Shown: positions 42,490 through 50,032 of the stretch, in pieces | Position numbering within the stretch: the stretch's first letter is position 1 | How the letters are laid out: each line of letters opens with the position of its first letter | Assembly: GCF_000284295.1 (NCBI RefSeq) | Contig: NC_017093.1 | Span: 5,270,001-5,334,000 of the forward strand | Length of the DNA stretch: 64,000 bases | Direction: 5' to 3' | Origin: Actinoplanes missouriensis 431 | GTDB lineage: Bacteria > Actinomycetota > Actinomycetes > Mycobacteriales > Micromonosporaceae | Position numbers and translations under genes: made by a program | Notes under the pieces: model-generated | What the model was told of the DNA's origin: nothing | Database searches by the model: none | The model's input: only the letters and a program-made list of their open reading frames with translations

Positions 42490-43166
42490 GGGTACGAGGT
42501 CTCCATCTCCGCCGCCACGACCAGCTCCCGGACCGCACAGCCGGCCGGCTGGCTGAGCGCGAAGAGCACCGCCGACGCCACGTTCGCGGGATCGTTGAGG
42601 ATCGCGTCCGGGCCCGGCTTGTACTTGTCGTCGCGCTCGTCGAAGAACTTGGTCCGCATGCCGCCCGGGATCAGCAGCGTGACGTTCACCTGACCGGCCA
42701 GCTCGGCGGCGAGCGCCCGGGTGAAGCCGACCACGCCGAACTTCGCGGCACAGTACGCGGTCGCGTCGCTGACCGCCTTGATCCCCAGCGTGGACGAGAT
42801 CGTGACGACCCCGCCGTGGGACTGCTTGAGGGCGGGGAGCGCGGCCCGGATCACGGCCGCCGTGGCGAGCAGGTCGATCGCCACGATCCGGTCCCAGGTC
42901 TCGCCGGGGATGTCGGCCAGCGCACCGGGGACGTCCATGCCGGCCGCGGTCACCACACCGTCGACGCTGCCGCCGGCCCGCTCGATCAGGTCGCGGGTGG
43001 CCTGCTCCGCCGCCCGGGTGTCGGCCAGGTCGCACTCGATCCACTCGACGCCGTCCTTCGGCGGCTGCCGGTCGATCACGAACGGGCGGCCGCCCGCCTT
43101 GATCACGGCGTCGACGACGGCGGCGCCGAGGCCGCTCGATCCACCGGTGACGATCACTGCGTCCAC
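42486..43166 (-). CDS. Classical SDR within the heptose operon
   Basis: This 226-aa SDR has TGGSSGLG for cofactor binding, TAAGMD in the NNAG position, the Ser in TISSTLG and the catalytic YCAAK. It is too short to be HldD, the extended-SDR ADP-heptose epimerase (about 310 aa). It begins 1 nt after the hldE stop and overlaps the next GT9 gene. It might oxidise or reduce a sugar or nucleotide-sugar carbon, but family alone does not say. Confidence 0.88.
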   Translation of the reverse strand: MDAVIVTGGSSGLGAAVVDAVIKAGGRPFVIDRQPPKDGVEWIECDLADTRAAEQATRDLIERAGGSVDGVVTAAGMDVPGALADIPGETWDRIVAIDLLATAAVIRAALPALKQSHGGVVTISSTLGIKAVSDATAYCAAKFGVVGFTRALAAELAGQVNVTLLIPGGMRTKFFDERDDKYKPGPDAILNDPANVASAVLFALSQPAGCAVRELVVAAEMETSYP

Positions 43167-43167
43167 T

Positions 43168-44592
43168 TCACTGTCCTCCAGCTTGTGCGGCTTGCATGGT
43201 CTTTGCTGCCTGGATGGTTTTTGCTGCCGAGATGGTCTTTGCTGCCTGGATGGTCTTGGTCGTGGAGCGGCCGTCCAGATAGGGGACGATCACGGTCTGG
43301 CCGCCCCAGCGCTTCATCAGCTCGGCCTCCGGCATCTCCGGGCCGCCGTCGGCGTAGTCGCCGCCCTTCACCCAGATGTCCGGCCGCAGCCAGGCCAGCA
43401 TCGCCTCCGGGGTGGGCTCGTCGAAGACCACGACGGCGTCGACGCAGTCCAGGGCGGCGAGCAGCCGGGCCCGGTCGGACTCGGTGTTGAGGGGACGGTC
43501 CGGGCCCTTCAGCCGGCGGACCGAGTCGTCGCTGTTCAGGCAGACGATCAGGCAGTCGCCGAGGCTGCGGGCGGCCCGCAGGGTGGCGAGGTGGCCGGTG
43601 TGCAGCAGGTCGAAGCAGCCGCCGGTCGCGACGATCGTGCCGCCGGACGCGCGGACCCGTGCGACGACCTCGGACGCAGCGGTCTCGCTCGTCTCCCCGG
43701 CGCCCTGCCGGGGAAGGTCGCCGGCGGTCTTGTCACCGGACACGTAGGCACTGGCCGCGTCGACCGCCTGCTGGACCGCCTCGGAGACCAGGGCGCCGTT
43801 CGCCAGGGCGATCGCCGCCGTGGCCGCGAAACTGTCACCGGCCCCGCACGTGTCACCGGCGCTCACCCGCGGCGCCGGCACCACCAGCGGCGTCGGCCCG
43901 GAATGGCAGAGCACCGCGCCGCGTGCGCCGCACGTCACCACCACGGCGCCGGCACGCCAGCGCTGCCGGAGCTGGTGACCGGAGCGGCGCGCGGCCGACA
44001 GCTTCGAGCCGTTGCCGGCGTCACCGGAGAGCCGCAGCGCCTCCGACTCGTTCGGCGTCACCAGGCGCACGTTCGCGACCGGGGGCGGGCCGTTCGGGTG
44101 CGGGTCCCAGACCACCGGCGCCTTCGCCTCCTCCAGCGCCGCCCGCAGCGCCGGGTGCCGGGCGACACCCCGGCCGTAGTCGCTGACCAGGATCGCGGCG
44201 GCGTCCCGGAGCACGTCCAGGACCGCGATCGGGGCGTCGCCGGGCGGGACGGGCGGGCCGCCCCGGTCCAGGCGCAGCAGCACCTGGCCGGCGGCGCGCA
44301 GCCGTACCTTCTCCGGCGTGGCGCCGGGCAGCGGGAGCGGGTACACCTCGACGCCCGCCTCGGTGAGCAGCCGCGTGAGCCGGGCGCCGGGCTCGTCAGC
44401 GGCGATGGCGGTCACGAGGCTCACCTCGTACCCCTGACGTCGCGCCAGCAGGGCCGCAAGGCCGGCGCCGCCCGGTCGTTCCTGGACGCTCTCCTCGTCG
44501 AGGACGGGCGCCGGGGCGTCCGGGGCGATGCGGCGCACGCTGCCGTCGACATCGCGGTCGAGCAGCGTGTCGCCGACGATCACGAGCCTCAT
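43168..44592 (-). CDS. hldE: Bifunctional D-glycero-beta-D-manno-heptose-7-P kinase / 1-P adenylyltransferase
   Basis: This 474-aa protein has two domains. A PfkB-type sugar kinase (about 1-310) with AGDTCGAGDSF (Asp253) phosphorylates heptose-7-phosphate at C1. A nucleotidyltransferase (about 318-445) with GGCFDLLHTGHL (HxGH at 331-334) forms ADP-heptose after GmhB removes the 7-phosphate. The order matches E. coli HldE. The last 29 residues are a low-complexity tail of KTIQAA-type repeats encoded by a minisatellite. ATG overlaps the gmhA stop (ATGA). Confidence 0.95.
   Translation of the reverse strand: MRLVIVGDTLLDRDVDGSVRRIAPDAPAPVLDEESVQERPGGAGLAALLARRQGYEVSLVTAIAADEPGARLTRLLTEAGVEVYPLPLPGATPEKVRLRAAGQVLLRLDRGGPPVPPGDAPIAVLDVLRDAAAILVSDYGRGVARHPALRAALEEAKAPVVWDPHPNGPPPVANVRLVTPNESEALRLSGDAGNGSKLSAARRSGHQLRQRWRAGAVVVTCGARGAVLCHSGPTPLVVPAPRVSAGDTCGAGDSFAATAAIALANGALVSEAVQQAVDAASAYVSGDKTAGDLPRQGAGETSETAASEVVARVRASGGTIVATGGCFDLLHTGHLATLRAARSLGDCLIVCLNSDDSVRRLKGPDRPLNTESDRARLLAALDCVDAVVVFDEPTPEAMLAWLRPDIWVKGGDYADGGPEMPEAELMKRWGGQTVIVPYLDGRSTTKTIQAAKTISAAKTIQAAKTMQAAQAGGQ
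43186..43257 (-). repeat. 18-bp tandem repeat (four copies) at the hldE 3' end
   Basis: Four in-frame 18-bp units encode KTIQAA, KTISAA, KTIQAA and KTMQAA, lengthening the C-terminus of HldE beyond the conserved nucleotidyltransferase core. T-rich on the plus strand (tggtctttgctgcctgga), it stands out from the GC-rich surroundings. Confidence 0.9.
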
Positions 44593-45218
44593 ACCGTGAC
44601 CATCTCCCTCTGTCCCGGCTGGCCCTGTCCCGGCTCTTTTCCCGGCTGTGCCGTGTAGGGGATCAGGTGCTGGTCGATGTACTCGCACATCACGTGCACG
44701 GCGACCAGATGCAGCTCCTGCACCACCTGGCTGTCCTCGGACGGGCAGCGCAACACCTCGTCGCAGGCGTCGGCGAGCGGGTTCGGCGCCTGGCCGACCA
44801 TCGCCCAGGTGTGCACGCCGATCTCCTTCGCGGCGCGGGCCGCGGTGACCAGATTCGGGCTGCGGCCGCTCGTGGAGAGCAGCAGCAGCACGTCGTCGCG
44901 GCGGCCGTGCGCCCGCACCTGGCGGGCGAAGACCTCCTCGAAGCCGTAGTCGTTGCTGATCGCGGTGACCGCCGACGAGTCCGGGGTGAGCGCGATCGCG
45001 GAGAGCGGCATCCGCTCGCCGCGTAACCGGCCGACCAGCTCGGCGGCGAGATGCTGGGCCTCCGCCGCGCTCCCGCCGTTGCCGGCGACCAGCAGGCGGC
45101 CGCCCCGGCCCAGGTGGTGGGCGAGGCGGGCGCCCCACTCCTCGAGGCGGCCGGCCTGCTTGCGGAACGGCGCGATCGCCGCCTCCAGGCCGGCCAGATG
45201 ATCTTCCAGGGGGTTCAC
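44589..45218 (-). CDS. gmhA: Sedoheptulose-7-phosphate isomerase
   Basis: This 209-aa SIS-domain protein has VAGNGGSAAEAQHLAAEL (residues about 44-61) and LLLSTSGRSPNLV, both typical of GmhA. It turns sedoheptulose-7-phosphate into D-glycero-D-manno-heptose-7-phosphate, the first step to ADP-heptose. The C-terminal 18 residues (GQGQPGQ) are extra and hydrophilic. GTG overlaps the upstream glycosyltransferase stop and the stop overlaps hldE. Confidence 0.95.
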   Translation of the reverse strand: MNPLEDHLAGLEAAIAPFRKQAGRLEEWGARLAHHLGRGGRLLVAGNGGSAAEAQHLAAELVGRLRGERMPLSAIALTPDSSAVTAISNDYGFEEVFARQVRAHGRRDDVLLLLSTSGRSPNLVTAARAAKEIGVHTWAMVGQAPNPLADACDEVLRCPSEDSQVVQELHLVAVHVMCEYIDQHLIPYTAQPGKEPGQGQPGQREMVTV

Positions 45219-46417
45219 GCGGCTACCTCCAGGTCGGCAACAGTCGAGTAGACAGCGGTCAGGCGTTCGGCGATGCGGGGCCAGGAGTACGACGCGGCGG
45301 CACGGTCCTCGGCGGCGGCCGCGTACGCGAACCGGCGCACCTCCTCGTTGACCAGCCGGCGGAGCGCGGCGGCGAGCGAGCGCGGGTCACGGGGCGGCAC
45401 CAGGTCACCGGTCACGCCGTCGACCACGGTGTCGGTGAGCCCGCCGACCGCGGTCGCCACCACCGGCACACCACAGGCCATCGCTTCCAGGGGGGTGAGG
45501 CCGAACGGCTCGTACCACGGGGTGGCGGCGACCACGTCGGCCGAGCGGTACCAGAGCGGCATCTCGTGGGCCGGGACCGCGCCGGCGAGACGGACCCGGT
45601 CGGCGACCCGGCACCTTTCGGCCAGGGCGCGCAGGCGGCGCGCGTACGGCTCGTCGTCCAGCCGGTCCGCGGGTGGGCCGCCGACCACGACCAGCTCGGC
45701 GCCGGGAACCGCGGCCAGCGCGCGGATCGTGTCCTCGACACCCTTGCGCTCGACCAGCCGGGCCACCGTGAGGATCCGGGCCATCCCGGGCGTCCGCGGC
45801 GCGACCGGCCCGCGCGGGCTGAACCGCTCGGTGTTCACCCCGGACGGCACCAGGTTCATCGCCGACCGTGGCACCCCGAGCCGGAGCAGTTCGGCGATCT
45901 CGTCGCGGCACTGCACGATCACCCGGTCGGCGGTCCGGCCGATGTGCCGCTCGTAGGAGACCCGGCCCTGCGGGCTGGTGTCCGCCTCACCCTGGTGGCG
46001 GCGCTTCACCGAACCCAGGGCGTGGAACGTCTGCACCACCGGGACCCCGCAGGCCCGGCCGGCGTCCAGGGCGGCCAGCCCGCTCATCCAGAAGTGCGCG
46101 TGCGCCACGTCCGGGCGCCACTCGTCACGCCAGTCCGCGGCCATCCACTCGGCGAACTGCCCCATGAACGGCAGCAGCTCGTCCTTCGGCAGCACCTCCA
46201 CCGGCCCGGCGGGGACGTGCACCACGTCGACCCGCTCCCCCATCGGCACCACCGTGGGGAGATCCGGGCTGTCCCGGCGGGTGTAGACGCGTACCTCGTG
46301 TCCCTGGGTTGCCAGCGCGGCGGCGAGCTCGGCGACGTGCGAGTTCTGCCCACCGGCGTCGACCCCGCCGAGCGCCGCGAGCGGGCTCGCGTGTTCCGAG
46401 ATCATCGCGATGCGCAT
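45215..46417 (-). CDS. Glycosyltransferase family 4
   Basis: This 400-aa GT-B enzyme starts MRIAMISEHASPLAALGGVDAGGQ, shortened to the G-G-x-x-GG motif that places it near sucrose-phosphate-synthase-like GT4 members. It has the C-terminal donor site PFGLTPLEAMACGVPVVAT. GGAGGAGG precedes the ATG. It overlaps the neighbouring genes at both ends. It probably adds a hexose or heptose to the operon's glycan; donor and acceptor are unknown. Confidence 0.92.
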   Translation of the reverse strand: MRIAMISEHASPLAALGGVDAGGQNSHVAELAAALATQGHEVRVYTRRDSPDLPTVVPMGERVDVVHVPAGPVEVLPKDELLPFMGQFAEWMAADWRDEWRPDVAHAHFWMSGLAALDAGRACGVPVVQTFHALGSVKRRHQGEADTSPQGRVSYERHIGRTADRVIVQCRDEIAELLRLGVPRSAMNLVPSGVNTERFSPRGPVAPRTPGMARILTVARLVERKGVEDTIRALAAVPGAELVVVGGPPADRLDDEPYARRLRALAERCRVADRVRLAGAVPAHEMPLWYRSADVVAATPWYEPFGLTPLEAMACGVPVVATAVGGLTDTVVDGVTGDLVPPRDPRSLAAALRRLVNEEVRRFAYAAAAEDRAAASYSWPRIAERLTAVYSTVADLEVAA

Positions 46418-47343
46418 GTTTCCTCCTCCAGCAGCCGGTCCCAGTCGGCGAGGAACCGGTCGAGCCCGTACTTGGCGAGAGCCACCTGGCGGGCGCGTTC
46501 GCCCATGCGCGCGGCGGCGTCCGGCTCGTCGATCAGCCACTGCGCGGCCTCGACGAGGGTGTCCACCCTGGTGGCGAGCACGCCGGCGTCCGGTGGGACG
46601 GCGGCGACCGCCTCGGTGGTGGCGAGCGCGACCACCGGCATGCCCATCTGCATCGCCTCGATCAGGCTCAGCCCGAGCGAGGTCCAGCGGCAGAGGTGCA
46701 GGTAGGCGCGGCGGCGGGCCACCTCGGTGTGCATCACGTGCTGGGGCGGGTCGTCGAAGGCGGTCACGCCTTCCAAACCGGCCATGCCCTCCAGACCGGT
46801 GACCCCCATCCCGAACACGTCCAGGGGCGCCACCGTCGCGAACCGTCCGAACAGATCGGTGCCGGTCACCCGGCCCCGGCGGACCGGGTCGTTGGTGACG
46901 ATCGCGAGCCGTTCCAGCTCACCGGTCCAGCGGGCCTTCGGCTCCACGATGCCGTGGTCGATCACGGTGGTGCGGGTGGCGCCGGTGTCCCAGAACAGGT
47001 CGTTGAAGTCGGTGACGTGCGCGATCAGCAGGTCGTCGCGATCGGCGAGCGGGTGCCGGCTGTCAGGGACGTTCCCGTCCTTCGGGGTGTTGTGCTCCAC
47101 GTAGATCACCGGCACGTGCGGCGGGATCAGGTCGAGCTCCTCGGGTCGCTGCGCGATCGCGACGTCGATGTCCCTGATCTCTTCGAGGGGCAGCTCCTCG
47201 ACCGTGTCCGGCCAGTCGAAGGTGCGGGCACGGCCCCGGCCCCACTCGTCCCGGGCCGGGTTCACCGGCACCAGGTAGCGGTGCTTGCCCTGGACGAAGG
47301 ATGTCGTCCAGGAGCCGTGGACGTGCCAGAGAAGGATGTTCAC
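46402..47343 (-). CDS. Glycosyltransferase (GT-B, group 1-like)
   Basis: This 313-aa protein begins VNILLWHVHGSW (GTG start) and has a GT-B-like C-terminal donor region, RWTSLGLSLIEAMQMGMPVVAL, with DEPDAAARMGERAR after it. The N-terminal half is shorter than in standard GT4 enzymes. Its start overlaps the gmhB-GT9 stop (GTGA) and its 3' end overlaps the GT4 gene by 16 bp. It is probably a glycosyltransferase of the same glycan; specificity is unknown. Confidence 0.85.
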   Translation of the reverse strand: MNILLWHVHGSWTTSFVQGKHRYLVPVNPARDEWGRGRARTFDWPDTVEELPLEEIRDIDVAIAQRPEELDLIPPHVPVIYVEHNTPKDGNVPDSRHPLADRDDLLIAHVTDFNDLFWDTGATRTTVIDHGIVEPKARWTGELERLAIVTNDPVRRGRVTGTDLFGRFATVAPLDVFGMGVTGLEGMAGLEGVTAFDDPPQHVMHTEVARRRAYLHLCRWTSLGLSLIEAMQMGMPVVALATTEAVAAVPPDAGVLATRVDTLVEAAQWLIDEPDAAARMGERARQVALAKYGLDRFLADWDRLLEEETCASR

Positions 47344-48977
47344 GCAGCCACCTCGCCGAATAATGGTTTCGTGGGCGTCACGCCGATCCGGCGCAACGCG
47401 TGCAGGACGTCCTGCGGCTCGATCCGGGACAGGCAGGGATGACCGGGGACCGGGCAGCGGGTCGCGCGGGTGTCGCGACAGGCCGCGGCGGCGTCACCGA
47501 GCCGCACGGCGGGAACCCGGTAGGGCCCCCACCTCAGATAGGGGACGGTCGGGGCGAACAGGCTGATGACCGGTGTTCCGACGGCCGCGGCCAGGTGCGC
47601 CGGGCCGGTGTTGCCGACGATCACGCAGGCGGCGCCGGCGATCAGCTCGGCGAGACCGGCCATCGAGGTCGGCCCGGCGTCGACGCCGGACGTGCCCGCG
47701 ACGTAGGAGGCCAGCCGCCGCTCCCCCGGCCCGCCGGTCACCAGCACCTCATGCCCGGCGGCGGCCAGCGCGGCGACGATCCGGCGCATGTTCTCCGGAG
47801 GGCAGGAGCGGGCCTCCACGCTGGCGCCGGGATGGACGACGACGTACCGGGTCCGGGATGTCGGCGCGGGCTTCGGCGCGGCGACGGACACCCGCAGGCC
47901 TCCGTCGTCACCGTCGGGCAGCGCGAACCCCGCCGCTGCCGCGACGCTGCGGGCACGTTCCGCTTCCGGCAGACCATCGGGTACGCGGTGACGCACGTCC
48001 AGCAGCGAGCCGGGATAGTCGTCGCTGATCGCGGTGATCCGCCCGACGCCGGCCATCCGCAGCAGCAGGGCCAGCGGGAGAGCCGACTGGTGGAACGAGG
48101 TGAAGACCACCGCCTCCTCGGCGCCGGTGGCCCGCAGCCGCTCGGTGAGAGCGCGCATGTCGTCCGGGTCGACCGGGCCCGGCTCGGGGTCGATCCAGGG
48201 CAGCCGCCACTCGATGATCTCGTCGACGCCGGGGAGCAGTTCGGCGGCGGCCCGGCCACGGGGGCCGCAGAGCAGCACCACCCGGTCGGCGCCGGCGGCG
48301 ATCGCCCGGATCCCCGGGCCGGTGACCAGCATGTCGCCGGCCGAATCCGACCGCACCGCGAGGACCGTGCCGGCCCGGCCGGTGCTTCTCGGGTCCGTGT
48401 CACTCGGGCCGGCGCCGGTCGGGCCGGTGGGGCGGGGAGCCGGGGTGAGCAGCGCCTGGCGTCGGAGGATCACGTCGGCCGCCTCGGCGAGATCGGCCGC
48501 CGTCTCCGGCGCCGCGGCCACCTCGGCCGGCAGGGTGATCGCGGTGGGCACCATGATGCCGGCGGCGCCGGCGGCGAGCGCGGCCTCCATGTCGCGGCCG
48601 ATGTCGCCGACCACCACGCAGCGGCGGGCCGTGGTGCCGAGCGCGGCCGCCGCCGCGTCGACCAGGCCGGGCGCGGGCTTGCGGCACGGACAGCCGGCGC
48701 TGTCGTCGTGCGGGCACACCTGCCAGGTGTCGAACGGTCCCAGCAGGTCCTCGATCCGGCGGTGCACGGCGGTGAGCTGGTCGCCGGTGAAGTAGCCCCG
48801 GGCCAGCCCGGACTGGTTGGTGACCACGCCGAGGCGCAGCCCGGCGGCGCGCAGCCGGTCGAGGGCCTCCCGGGCGCCCGGCATCGGCTGCACCCGGTCC
48901 GGGTCGCCGTTGTAGGGGACGTCGACCACGAGCGTGCCGTCCCGGTCGAAGAGCACCGCGTCGAACAGAGCCGTCAC
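47340..48977 (-). CDS. gmhB: Fusion of GmhB phosphatase and GT9 glycosyltransferase
   Basis: This 545-aa protein has two parts. Residues 1-175 are a HAD-IIIA phosphatase (LFDRDGTL, Asp11 and Asp13) with the GmhB zinc set Cys88, His90, Cys96 and Cys98, expected to remove the 7-phosphate from heptose-1,7-bisphosphate. After a Pro/Gly/Thr linker (176-202), residues about 203-545 form a GT9 heptosyltransferase-like domain (VVHPGASVEARSCP, VGNTGPAHLAAAVGTPVISLFAP). The GTG overlaps the upstream GT2 stop. In enteric bacteria these are separate proteins; here synthesis and transfer are joined. Confidence 0.92.
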   Translation of the reverse strand: MTALFDAVLFDRDGTLVVDVPYNGDPDRVQPMPGAREALDRLRAAGLRLGVVTNQSGLARGYFTGDQLTAVHRRIEDLLGPFDTWQVCPHDDSAGCPCRKPAPGLVDAAAAALGTTARRCVVVGDIGRDMEAALAAGAAGIMVPTAITLPAEVAAAPETAADLAEAADVILRRQALLTPAPRPTGPTGAGPSDTDPRSTGRAGTVLAVRSDSAGDMLVTGPGIRAIAAGADRVVLLCGPRGRAAAELLPGVDEIIEWRLPWIDPEPGPVDPDDMRALTERLRATGAEEAVVFTSFHQSALPLALLLRMAGVGRITAISDDYPGSLLDVRHRVPDGLPEAERARSVAAAAGFALPDGDDGGLRVSVAAPKPAPTSRTRYVVVHPGASVEARSCPPENMRRIVAALAAAGHEVLVTGGPGERRLASYVAGTSGVDAGPTSMAGLAELIAGAACVIVGNTGPAHLAAAVGTPVISLFAPTVPYLRWGPYRVPAVRLGDAAAACRDTRATRCPVPGHPCLSRIEPQDVLHALRRIGVTPTKPLFGEVAA

Positions 48978-50032
48978 CGGTGGGCCTCCGTGAGATCCCG
49001 GGTTCCCGTGACCGTCGTGTCCACGGCTCGCCTCGCCGGGGACTGCCCGTCGCTGGTCACGTTGGGCGGGATCGGCTCCGCGCCGCGCCACCGGGCCCAG
49101 CCTCGAAGCCAGTGGGCCACCGCGACCGGCGGGATCGCGGCGCTGGTCAGCAGCATCGTGGTGACCTCGCGGCGGTCGCGCGGCCCGGGTGCGATGCGGG
49201 CCGCGGCGAACTCGGCGGTTCCGGCTGCCCAGACCAGGCCGGCGAGCGCGGCGACGGCCGTGAACGGGCGGTGACCGGTGACCAGGCGGGCGGCGGCAGC
49301 GGTCAGGGCGGCGGCGCCGGCGGCGGTCACCGCGGCGTGCCGGCGACGGCGGCCGGGCGGGATCTCCAGGACGGCACGCCAGCGTGGACCGTAGAGGTGG
49401 CGCAGCAGCGCGTCGTCGGCGTTGCCCCGCTGGGTCCGGACGCTCACCCAGCGGCTCTCCCCCCGTACCGGATGGGTTGTCTCTCGAAGGCCGCGCCGGA
49501 GCAGGAAGCCGGCCTCCCGCACGCGGTGCGCAAGCTCCGCGTCCTCGCGGAAAGCGCGCGGCAGGCGCTCGTCGAAACCGCCGGTCAGGGCCAGCGCGGA
49601 CCGGCGGTAGGCCATGTCCGCGGTGATCCACTCGCCGTCGGCGAGGGCCGCGGTGACCCGTTCCCAGTCGGTCGGCCGGCGGCCGGGGGTCAGCGGGACA
49701 CGCAGCGTGGCCTGCACTCCCCCGACGTCGGGTCCGGCGTCGCGGAGATCGGCGGCCAGCTGCTGCGCCCAGTCGTCGCCGGGCAGCACGTCGTCGTCGA
49801 GGAAGACCACCCACTCGGTGCGGGCGGCCCGCCAGCCCACGTTGCGGGCCGCAGCCGGGCCGGCGGCGCGGCCGGGAAGGACACGCACGTGCGGGGGAAG
49901 GTCCAGCGGCGCCGCGCGGGGGTCCGCACGGTCGTCGACCACCAGGGTCGGTGTCCCCTCCGGCAGGGCGGCGACCAGCTCGAACAGGCTCGGCCGGCCG
50001 AGCGTCGGGATGACGACGGTGACGTCCGTCAT
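48974..50032 (-). CDS. Glycosyltransferase family 2 with membrane helices
   Basis: This 352-aa GT-A enzyme begins VTVVIPTLGRPS, has the metal-binding acidic motif FLDDDVLPGDDW (residues about 78-89) and an acceptor-side FREDAELAHRVREAG. Residues about 230-310 hold two to three hydrophobic helices that would anchor it to the membrane. Start and stop both overlap neighbours by 4 bp. It probably starts or extends the operon's glycan on a membrane acceptor. Confidence 0.92.
   Translation of the reverse strand: MTDVTVVIPTLGRPSLFELVAALPEGTPTLVVDDRADPRAAPLDLPPHVRVLPGRAAGPAAARNVGWRAARTEWVVFLDDDVLPGDDWAQQLAADLRDAGPDVGGVQATLRVPLTPGRRPTDWERVTAALADGEWITADMAYRRSALALTGGFDERLPRAFREDAELAHRVREAGFLLRRGLRETTHPVRGESRWVSVRTQRGNADDALLRHLYGPRWRAVLEIPPGRRRRHAAVTAAGAAALTAAAARLVTGHRPFTAVAALAGLVWAAGTAEFAAARIAPGPRDRREVTTMLLTSAAIPPVAVAHWLRGWARWRGAEPIPPNVTSDGQSPARRAVDTTVTGTRDLTEAHR

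Noticed and set aside
47340..49814. N-terminal extension of the GmhB-GT9 protein up to 49814
   Set aside because: The extension is Arg/Pro-rich and overlaps the whole GT2 gene. The GTG at 48977 overlaps the GT2 stop and starts right at the HAD motif.
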